Shown here piece by piece: positions 8,484 through 15,601 of a stretch of 64,000 nt of DNA. The stretch is taken from assembly GCA_964540815.1 (NCBI GenBank), contig CAZIOH010000011.1:31970-95969 (forward strand), given 5' to 3'. Numbering within the stretch: position 1 is the stretch's first letter; the number at the start of each line of letters is the position of its first letter. Under the pieces are notes generated by a model that was not told the origin of the DNA, ran no database searches, and worked only from the letters and a program-made list of their open reading frames with translations. Position numbers and translations under genes: made by a program. The DNA comes from CAZIOH01 sp964540815 (lineage in GTDB: Bacteria > Myxococcota_A > Polyangia > Fen-1088).

Positions 8484-9950
8484 TCAGGCCGGGCGCTTCT
8501 CGATGATGTCGAGGGCGGCGACCCGGTAGGCCTCGGCCAGCGTCGGGAAGTTGAAGATGTTCTCGACGAAGGCGTCGACCTCCATCCCGGCCACCAGGGC
8601 CATCTGCCCGACGTGGACCAGCTCGGTCGCGCCGTCGCCGACGATGTGAACCCCGAGCAACCGCTTGCCGAGCGGATCGGTGATGAGCTTGAGCAGGCCG
8701 TCGGTGATCCCCGAGATCTGGCCACGGGCCACCTCGTCGAAGCGGGCGCGCCCGCTCAGGATCGAGCCGAAGCGTCGGATCCCCTCCTCCTCGCCGAGCC
8801 CGACCGAGGCCATCTCGGGGATGGTGTAGATGCCGATCGGGATCATCTCGGGGCTGTGCCCGGGGGACTTGCCCTGCGCGTGCCGCGCCGCCCGGCGGCC
8901 CTGCTCCATCGCGGTGGCCGCCAGCGAGGGGGCACCTATCACGTCGCCGACCGCGTAGATGTGAGGCACGGCGGTCCGGCAGTTGTCGTCCACCGCCAGG
9001 ACGCCCCGGTCGGTGGGCGCGAGGCCGGCCGCCGCCAGGTTGAGCTCGTCGATGTTGGCCACCCGACCGAGGGCCACCAGCATCTTGTCGGCCACGATGG
9101 TCTCGCCGCCGCGCAGGTGGGTGGACACCTCCGAGACGCCGTCGAACTCCACCCGTTCGATCGACTGCCTGCCGAGGTAGCGGCCGTCCGCGGCCTCGAA
9201 GGCGCCCACGAACTTCCCCACCAGCTCGTGATCCATGAAGACGAGCGGGCGAGGCGCGCGATCGATCATGGTCACCCTCACCCCGAGGGAGGCGAAGATC
9301 GAGGCATATTCGCTGGCGATGACGCCGCCGCCGAGCACGGTCAGCGACCGAGGCAGGTACAGCATCGACAGGATCGAATCGCTGTCGAGGATGTTCTCGT
9401 GATCGATGGGGATCTCCGCCGGGGTCCGCGGCCGGGAGCCGGTGGCGATGATGATGGTGTCGGCGGTGAAGCGGCTCCGCTGTCCGGTCACCGACTGCAG
9501 CTCGATGAGCCGCTCCGACACGAAGCGCGCCCGCCCGCAGTAGCGGACCACGTGGTTGCGGTCCACCTGCCGTCCCATGTAACCGACGTGCGCCGTGACC
9601 ACCCGATCGAGGCTGGTCATGAGCGAGGCCACCTCGCGATCGCGGCGCGGCTCGACGTTCGAGGTGGCCTCGTGGCGGTGCAGGCGGGCCAGCTGGACCG
9701 CGCTTTCGCGCAGGGTCTTGCTGGGGATGGTCCCGCGGTGCACGCAGGCGCCACCGACGGTGGTCTCCTGCTCGAGCAGCACCGTGGTGCGTCCGGACTT
9801 GACGGACTGGATGGCCGCCTTCTGTCCGGCCGGACCGGCGCCGATCACCAGCACGTCACAATGGATCGGGCGGTCGAGCCCGAGCACGTCGGTCGCCGCG
9901 ACCCCGAACGGTGCGAGCGGCGAGGAAGCCGGGGGGGACGAAGCGGTCAT
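8484..9950 (-). CDS. sthA: Soluble pyridine nucleotide transhydrogenase (Si-specific NAD(P)+ transhydrogenase)
   Basis: An FAD flavoprotein of 488 aa that moves hydride between NADPH and NAD+. The FAD-binding GAGPAGQKAA motif lies near 37-46, followed by GGACVHRGTIPSKTLRES: the first redox Cys is present but the second is Thr, as in E. coli SthA rather than lipoamide dehydrogenase. A second Rossmann motif (GGGVIASEYAS) and a C-terminal dimer domain complete it. The start at 9950 was chosen because its ATG overlaps the stop of the HDOD gene by 4 bp; about 20 extra N-terminal residues precede the FAD motif. It converges on the GDT1 gene with 4 bp between stops. Confidence 0.93.
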   Translation of the reverse strand: MTASSPPASSPLAPFGVAATDVLGLDRPIHCDVLVIGAGPAGQKAAIQSVKSGRTTVLLEQETTVGGACVHRGTIPSKTLRESAVQLARLHRHEATSNVEPRRDREVASLMTSLDRVVTAHVGYMGRQVDRNHVVRYCGRARFVSERLIELQSVTGQRSRFTADTIIIATGSRPRTPAEIPIDHENILDSDSILSMLYLPRSLTVLGGGVIASEYASIFASLGVRVTMIDRAPRPLVFMDHELVGKFVGAFEAADGRYLGRQSIERVEFDGVSEVSTHLRGGETIVADKMLVALGRVANIDELNLAAAGLAPTDRGVLAVDDNCRTAVPHIYAVGDVIGAPSLAATAMEQGRRAARHAQGKSPGHSPEMIPIGIYTIPEMASVGLGEEEGIRRFGSILSGRARFDEVARGQISGITDGLLKLITDPLGKRLLGVHIVGDGATELVHVGQMALVAGMEVDAFVENIFNFPTLAEAYRVAALDIIEKRPA

Positions 9951-10897
9951 GCCATCATCGATTCGACGATCTGGCTGACGCTGGCGCGCTTGGCGAGCAG
10001 CCCGTCGAGCTCGCTCGGATAGATGTTGAGGTCGGCCACCACTGGGAGCTGGCGCAGCCACGCCTCGCGCGCCGTGGCCTCGGCGGCGCCCCCGCCACCG
10101 CGGGCACGCGACCGCACGAGATCGGTGGCGAAGGCGTCGGCCAGCCCGGCGATCATCGCGTCGACCTTGCATGAGGGCGCGGCGGCGTAGTCGGCGTGAA
10201 AGACGATGGCGGTGGTCACCTGGACCGGCAACCGCCAGGCCTCGGCGATCTTGGCGCCGATGCCCACGTGGAACTGGTCGAGCACGGCAAGGACCGCCCC
10301 GCGCAGGGTCCCCGCGCACCCGGATCTCCTCTCGAGCTCGGCCTCCGCGTCGGCCACCACCTGCAAGAGCGCGGGCTTCCCCACCGCGTGCAGGAGCCCA
10401 CACAGGAAGGCGCTCTCCACGTTGACCCGCTTGATGCGCGCGATCTCCTTGGCGAAGGCCCCAGAGGCGATGGCGTGGCGCCACAGGTTCTCGAGCTCGT
10501 CCTCGTAGCCCGGGACCTCGAAGGTCCCGCCGTCGAGCGAGGCCACGAAGGCGATCTCGACCACGGTGTCGAGCCCGAGCCGGGCGACCGCCTGCTGCAG
10601 GGAGACGATCGGCATCTTCGGCATGTAGGCCGGCGAGTTGGCGATCTGCAGCACCCGCCCGGCCAGCGACGGGTCCTTGTGAATGAGCGCCGACAGCCGA
10701 GCCGCGTCGGCCTTGGGATCGATGGCCAGGCTCAACACCTGGCTCGCCACCTGAGGCAGGAGCGGGACATCCACCTCGCCGGCCTCGATGCGCTGGCGCA
10801 CGGCGGCCCCGAGGGTCTCGAGCGCGGCCGCCCCGGCGAGGGACGGGTCACCGGAGGCTTCCGCGGGGTACGAGCTGGTGTGGGATGGCCTCGGCAT
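9947..10897 (-). CDS. HDOD-domain protein
   Basis: A 316-aa protein that is essentially one HDOD domain (about 40-240), with the usual start (LLPQVASQVLSLAIDPKAD), SALIHKDPSLAGRVLQIANSP and LLHAVGKPAL. HDOD domains are HD-like but lack the catalytic metal ligands and are usually signalling scaffolds. It overlaps sthA by 4 bp downstream and lies back to back with a kinase that carries its own C-terminal HDOD domain, with 84 bp between starts. The two may have arisen by duplication. No strong ribosome site precedes the ATG at 10897, so the start is moderately sure. Confidence 0.88.
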   Translation of the reverse strand: MPRPSHTSSYPAEASGDPSLAGAAALETLGAAVRQRIEAGEVDVPLLPQVASQVLSLAIDPKADAARLSALIHKDPSLAGRVLQIANSPAYMPKMPIVSLQQAVARLGLDTVVEIAFVASLDGGTFEVPGYEDELENLWRHAIASGAFAKEIARIKRVNVESAFLCGLLHAVGKPALLQVVADAEAELERRSGCAGTLRGAVLAVLDQFHVGIGAKIAEAWRLPVQVTTAIVFHADYAAAPSCKVDAMIAGLADAFATDLVRSRARGGGGAAEATAREAWLRQLPVVADLNIYPSELDGLLAKRASVSQIVESMMA

Positions 10898-10981
10898 GAA
10901 GGAGAGCACGCAGCCCTTTGACTCGGACAGGGCGGGATAAAGCTTTAGGAAGCCGCGCAAGAGTCCGAGTTCAACTCCTGT

Positions 10982-13063
10982 ATGGCAACCCATGTCCGGG
11001 TGCGCACGCCCGAGGAGAGGCAGACCCGCCCCACCGAGGCGGTGGCCGTGCCCGTGGCGGGGCCCCTCGAGGGACGGACGCTGGGCTCCTACCGGGTGCT
11101 CGGCCTGCTCGGTCGCGGGGGAATGGGGTCGGTGTACCTGGCCGAGCACGCGGTGATCGGACGCAAGGCCGCCATCAAGGTCCTGAACCCGGAGATCGCG
11201 GCCGACCCCGAGGCGGTCTCGCGCTTCTTCACCGAGGCGCGAGCGGTCAACGACATCCGCCATCCCAACATCATCGAGGTCACCGACTACGGTCAGTTCG
11301 AGTCGCTCTACTGCATCGTCATGGAGTACCTGGAGGGCGAGACGCTGGCGGCGCGGCTCGGCCGCGCGAGCGCGCTCGACGAGCCCACCGTCATCCGGAT
11401 CATGAAGCAGTGCACCTCGGCGCTGGGCGCGGCCCACGACCGGGGGCTCGTCCACCGCGACATCAAGCCCGAGAACATCTTCCTGCGGGCCCACCCCGAC
11501 TATCCGGACTTCGTCAAGTTGCTGGACTTCGGGATCGCCAAGCTCCTCGGGGACGGAAGGGGCGTCGGCCACCACACCCAGACCGGCTCGGTGCTGGGTA
11601 CGCCGGCGTACATGTCGCCCGAGCAGTGCCTGGGGGAGTCGGCGCTCGACACCCGCAGCGACATCTACAGCCTGGGGGTGGTCATCTACCAGATGCTCAC
11701 CGGACGCCCCCCGTTCTCGGGCGAGACGCTGGGACGCCTGATCGTGTGCCACGTGAGCGAGGAGGCGATCCCTCCGTGCGTGCTCAATCCCGGGGTGTCG
11801 CGGGCCATGAACGACGTCGTGATGCGGACCCTGCAGAAGAAGCCCAAGGATCGCTACCAGAACGCGCGCGATCTGCGCGAGGCGCTCGAGCGTGTGCTCG
11901 CCCCCCACCATCGGGTGGCCACCCCGATGTTCGGGGTCAACGTGCCTGGCAGCTTCCCGTTCGGGAGCCTGGCGGTCGGCTTCCCGGGCTCGTCCGCGGG
12001 CGGGGGTGGGACCGGCGCCGGGTCCGGCGACGATGGCGTGGTGGTGGACCCCCATGGCGTGGGGGATTCGCGGCGCGAGTCGGGCCGGGCCGGGGGCTCC
12101 TCCCCGACGCCGCTCACCGTGCAGGCCCACCGGCCTCCCGTCGGGGGTTCGGCGGGGCGAGGTGCCCCGGCATTCCAGGCGCCTGGCCCGGTCCAGGCCC
12201 TCACCCGCCGCATGGTCGCCATCGTCGACGAGCACGTCGCCACCGGCAGGCTGCAGCTCCCCGACCTGCCGGGCCCGAGCCTCAGCTGCATCGAGCTCGC
12301 GCGCAAGGGCCGCCTCGGCTTCCAGGACGCCGCCAACCTGCTCGGCCCATCCCCCGCCTTGCGATCGCGGCTGATGAAGCTGGCCAACAGCGCGGCCTTC
12401 CCGAGCCTGATGCCCGCCACCACGCTCGAGCTGGCGGTGGCGAGGCTCGGCGCGCAGGGCATCGTCACCGCGCTCATCGAGTTCGCCGCGCGCGAGACCC
12501 TCGAGGGCCGCGAGCTGCGGATCAAGGATCTCCTGCGCCGGATCTGGCCGCACGCGGTGGGCGCGGGCCTGATGGCGGCCGAGCTCGCGCAGCACCTCGG
12601 CAGCCCGTGCGTGCCAGGCGACGCCTACCTCGCGGGGCTGCTCTCGTCGATCGGCAAGCCGCTGGTCGGACAGCTGCTGCTCGAGGTCGAGCGCCAGATG
12701 CAGCGCAGCGGCAACCGCCAGGGGATGGGCGAGGAGGTGTTCCGCACGGTCATGGACCTCAGCCATGCGCGCGCCGGGGCCGCCCTCTGCCGCCACTGGG
12801 AGCTGCCGTCGGAGGTGGCCGTGGCGATCGAGCAGCAGGGCACCTGGAACCCCGCCCAGCCGACCGCGCTCGAGAACCTGGTCCGGTTCGCCACCGCCAC
12901 CGCGAGCCGCCTCGGGCTCGGCGTGGGCAACCCCAACTTCGCCGAGCTCGACCGGGTGCTCGACGAGGGCCGCCCACTGCTCGGGCTCGAGCCCGCGGTC
13001 CTGCGCCGGCTCGGACACGGCTTCAAGGAACGGGCGCTCGGCCTGAGCCGCATCCGCGGCTGA
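10982..13063 (+). CDS. Ser/Thr protein kinase with C-terminal HDOD domain (fusion)
   Basis: A 693-aa cytosolic kinase. The catalytic domain spans about 37-305: glycine loop GRGGMGSVY, Lys66, HRD with Asp160, DFG with Asp182, and a typical GTPAYMSPE. A Gly/Pro-rich linker (about 310-400) contains no clear membrane helix. Residues about 406-640 match the HDOD fold: LQLPDLPGPSLSCIELA, LLGPSPALRSRLMKLANS, LAGLLSSIGKPLVGQLL. All kinase catalytic residues are present, so it should be active. The HDOD tail replaces the usual sensor or TPR tail and could bind targets or the separate HDOD protein encoded next door; that is inference. Confidence 0.93.
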   Translation: MATHVRVRTPEERQTRPTEAVAVPVAGPLEGRTLGSYRVLGLLGRGGMGSVYLAEHAVIGRKAAIKVLNPEIAADPEAVSRFFTEARAVNDIRHPNIIEVTDYGQFESLYCIVMEYLEGETLAARLGRASALDEPTVIRIMKQCTSALGAAHDRGLVHRDIKPENIFLRAHPDYPDFVKLLDFGIAKLLGDGRGVGHHTQTGSVLGTPAYMSPEQCLGESALDTRSDIYSLGVVIYQMLTGRPPFSGETLGRLIVCHVSEEAIPPCVLNPGVSRAMNDVVMRTLQKKPKDRYQNARDLREALERVLAPHHRVATPMFGVNVPGSFPFGSLAVGFPGSSAGGGGTGAGSGDDGVVVDPHGVGDSRRESGRAGGSSPTPLTVQAHRPPVGGSAGRGAPAFQAPGPVQALTRRMVAIVDEHVATGRLQLPDLPGPSLSCIELARKGRLGFQDAANLLGPSPALRSRLMKLANSAAFPSLMPATTLELAVARLGAQGIVTALIEFAARETLEGRELRIKDLLRRIWPHAVGAGLMAAELAQHLGSPCVPGDAYLAGLLSSIGKPLVGQLLLEVERQMQRSGNRQGMGEEVFRTVMDLSHARAGAALCRHWELPSEVAVAIEQQGTWNPAQPTALENLVRFATATASRLGLGVGNPNFAELDRVLDEGRPLLGLEPAVLRRLGHGFKERALGLSRIRG

Positions 13064-13119
13064 GGCGCTCGAGGCGCTCGTGGATCAGAGGCTCGCGGGG
13101 CAGCGCGACCGTCCCGGGC

Positions 13120-13983
13120 TCAGTCGACCGAGAACGCGGCGTCGATGGCGGCCAGGTCCTCGTCGCCGAGGGCCAGAGCGGCCGCCGCCGCGTTCTCCTC
13201 GACGTGGGCCAGCGTCGAGGCCTTGGGGATGGCGAAGAGCGGCTCTCGCCGCACGAGGAAGGCGAGCGCCACCTGCCGGGCGGTGACCCCGGCGCCCTGC
13301 CGCGCCGCCACCTCCGCCAGCACCCGCCCGCCCGGGGAGGTCGAAGCGGGAAAACCCTGGGTCCCGAACGGGCTGTATCCGACCAGCGCGATCTGGTTCT
13401 CCAGGCAGACGTCGAGCAGCTCCTGCTCGGGGGCGCGCTCCTCGAGGTGGTAGAGCACCTGATTGCACGCCATCGGATGCCGCTCGAGCAGACCGAGGGC
13501 CTCCCGCAGATCGGCGGCGTCGAAGTTCGAGACCCCGAGCGCCCGGATCTTTCCGGCGTCCACCAGCTCCTCGAGCGCGCGCAGCGTCTCGCCGAGCGGG
13601 TGGCGACCGCGCCAGTGGAGCAGGTACGCGTCGAGGTAGTCGACCTTCAGGCGGCGCAGGCTGGCCTCGCAGGCGGCCAAGGTCCCCCGGTAGGTGGCAT
13701 TCTGCGGCAGCACCTTGCTCACGAGGAACAGCGTCTCGCGGGGAACCCCGGCGATGGCCTCGGCGATCAGCTCCTCGGCCGCCCCGTTGCCGTACATCTC
13801 GGCGGTGTCGATGTGGCGCATCCCGAGCTCGATTCCACGCCGCAGACAGGCGACCTCGGACTTGCGGAGGGTGGCGACCCCCATCTTCCAGGTGCCTTGC
13901 CCGATGGTGGGGACATCCACGTTGGTCGGGCCAAAGCGCCGGACCGTCGGCGTCCCGTCTCCTGCCGCTGCGCTGCCTGCCAC
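13120..13983 (-). CDS. Aldo/keto reductase
   Basis: NAD(P)H-dependent carbonyl reductase family, TIM-barrel. The catalytic tetrad is visible (numbered from the GTG start): Asp59 and Tyr64 in DTAEMYGNG, Lys90 in LVSKV, His123 in LLHW. Also present are GVSNF and the C-terminal cofactor-binding IPKAS. Length is 287 aa from the GTG at 13983. An in-frame ATG at 14055 would add 24 residues of poor quality and leave only 18 bp to the divergent aldehyde dehydrogenase gene, so the shorter form is preferred but not certain. The substrate cannot be told from sequence. Divergent pairing with the aldehyde dehydrogenase suggests shared aldehyde metabolism. Confidence 0.9.
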   Translation of the reverse strand: MAGSAAAGDGTPTVRRFGPTNVDVPTIGQGTWKMGVATLRKSEVACLRRGIELGMRHIDTAEMYGNGAAEELIAEAIAGVPRETLFLVSKVLPQNATYRGTLAACEASLRRLKVDYLDAYLLHWRGRHPLGETLRALEELVDAGKIRALGVSNFDAADLREALGLLERHPMACNQVLYHLEERAPEQELLDVCLENQIALVGYSPFGTQGFPASTSPGGRVLAEVAARQGAGVTARQVALAFLVRREPLFAIPKASTLAHVEENAAAAALALGDEDLAAIDAAFSVD

Positions 13984-14073
13984 GTTGTCATTGTACGTAG
14001 CGCGGCGCCGTTCGCAAAGTTCCCCGGGCCCCGGCGGCGCTGTCGGCGCTGTCATATTGGCTCGTTTGGCCTT

Positions 14074-15474
14074 ATGGCTTTGGCCATGCCCATCGCCACG
14101 GTGAACCCGGCCACTGGCCAGTCGATTCGAGCGTTCGCGGCCGACACGCCCGACGACATCGAGCACAAGCTCATCCGCGCCGCCCAGGCCTTCGTCACGT
14201 GGAGCCACGTCCCCGTGGCCGGGCGGGCCGCCCTGCTGACGCGCGTGGCGGCCGAGCTCGAGTCCCGCAGCGAGAGCCTGGCCCGGCTCTCGACCGAGGA
14301 GATGGGCAAGCCCATCGGGGCCGCGCGCGAGGAGGTGGCGAAGTGTGCCCTCGTCTGTCGGTACTACGCCGAACACGGCGGCGACCTGCTCGCCGCCGAG
14401 CCCATCGGCGGGGCCGGCCAGGAGGTCTGGTACGAGCCGCTCGGGCCGGTGCTGGCGGTGATGCCCTGGAACTTTCCGTTCTGGCAGGTGTTCCGGTTCG
14501 CCGCCCCGGCCCTGATGGCCGGAAACGTGGGCCTGCTGAAGCACGCGTCCAACGTCCCCGCGTGCGCCCGCGCCATCGAGGAGCTCTTCGTCGCCGCCGG
14601 GGCCGGCACTGAGGCCGGTTTCGGCGTACCGGCCGGCGTGTTCCAGACGCTGCTCGTCGAGAGCGCGGCCGTGCCGGGGCTGATCGCCGACGCTCGGGTG
14701 GCGGCCGTCACGTTGACCGGGAGCGAGGCCGCCGGTCGCAGCGTGGCCACCCTGGCGGGCCAGCACCTCAAGAAGGTGGTGCTCGAGCTCGGGGGCAGCG
14801 ACCCCTTCATCGTCCTCGAGGACGCCGATCCGGAGCACGCCGCCGATGTCGCGGTCAAGGCCCGGACCATCGGCAACGGCCAGTCGTGCATCGCCGCCAA
14901 GCGGTTCATCGTGGTCGAGGCGGTCCACGAGCGCTTCGTCGCGCGCTTCGTCGAGGGCATGCGCCGACTGCGCCTTGGAGATCCCGCCCGCGAGGACACC
15001 GAGCTCGGCCCGCTGGCCACCGCCGCGATTCGTGCCGAGGTGGCCGAGCAGGTCACCGACTCGGTCCGGGCGGGCGCGCGCATCGCGCTCGGGGGCGTCA
15101 CGCCCGCGGGACCCGGGTCCTTCTATCCAGCCACCGTCCTCCTCGATGTGCCGCACGATTGCAGGGTGGCGCGCGAGGAGGTCTTCGGCCCCGTCGCGCC
15201 GGTGTTTCGGGTCGCCGACTCGGACGCTGCCCTCGCCCTGGCCAACGACACCACCTTCGGGCTCGGCGCCAGCGTCTGGACCAACCAGGCCCGCGAGGCC
15301 GCCCGCTTCGCCCGCGAGCTGCAGGCGGGAACCGTCTTCGTGAACGGTGCGGTGGCGTCGGACGTTCGCTTTCCGTTCGGTGGCATCAAGCGCTCGGGGT
15401 TCGGCCGGGAGCTCGGCAGCCACGGCATTCGCGAGTTCGTCAACATCAAGACCATCCGGATGATCTTGCCCTAG
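14074..15474 (+). CDS. NAD(P)-dependent aldehyde dehydrogenase, succinate-semialdehyde type
   Basis: A 466-aa enzyme oxidising an aldehyde to the acid. Catalytic residues are seen: Asn133 in MPWNFPFWQV, general base Glu238 in LELGGSDPF, nucleophile Cys272 in GNGQSCIAAKR. MPWNFPFWQVFRFAAPALMAGN followed by LLKHA is typical of the Sad/GabD1 subgroup, which oxidises succinate semialdehyde, but close relatives differ in substrate. ATG codons at 14074 and 14086 are both possible starts. The 3' spacer carries a large imperfect hairpin of GAGGAC repeats. It is divergent from an aldo/keto reductase. Confidence 0.93.
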   Translation: MALAMPIATVNPATGQSIRAFAADTPDDIEHKLIRAAQAFVTWSHVPVAGRAALLTRVAAELESRSESLARLSTEEMGKPIGAAREEVAKCALVCRYYAEHGGDLLAAEPIGGAGQEVWYEPLGPVLAVMPWNFPFWQVFRFAAPALMAGNVGLLKHASNVPACARAIEELFVAAGAGTEAGFGVPAGVFQTLLVESAAVPGLIADARVAAVTLTGSEAAGRSVATLAGQHLKKVVLELGGSDPFIVLEDADPEHAADVAVKARTIGNGQSCIAAKRFIVVEAVHERFVARFVEGMRRLRLGDPAREDTELGPLATAAIRAEVAEQVTDSVRAGARIALGGVTPAGPGSFYPATVLLDVPHDCRVAREEVFGPVAPVFRVADSDAALALANDTTFGLGASVWTNQAREAARFARELQAGTVFVNGAVASDVRFPFGGIKRSGFGRELGSHGIREFVNIKTIRMILP

Positions 15475-15489
15475 CCTCTCCCCCGTCTT

Positions 15490-15572
15490 CCGTCTTACCC
15501 GTCCTCGTCCTCGTCCTCGTTCTCGTCGCGTCCGGTCGGGGAACGAGGACGGGACGAGGACAGCCAAGACGG
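15490..15572 (+). repeat. GAGGAC-type intergenic repeat forming a hairpin; possible terminator
   Basis: Between the aldehyde dehydrogenase stop and the aminopeptidase start. CCGTCTT (15490-15496) pairs with AAGACGG (15566-15572), and GTCCTCGTCC (15501-15510) pairs with GGACGAGGAC (15552-15561), with several tandem CTCGTC units between. There is no T-run, so it is not a classical Rho-independent terminator. It belongs to the same simple-repeat family seen at about 33991, 47814 and 56866. Confidence 0.6.
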
Positions 15573-15601
15573 ACGGGCAAGCGGCGCGGCTTTGGATTAC
15601 C

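Noticed and set aside
10918..15474. Very long plus-strand frame of about 1500 codons
   Set aside because: Only its last part (from 14074) is the aldehyde dehydrogenase. The rest overlaps the kinase and the reverse-strand reductase, and its Arg/Gly/Pro-rich composition is typical of antisense or out-of-phase reading in GC-rich DNA.
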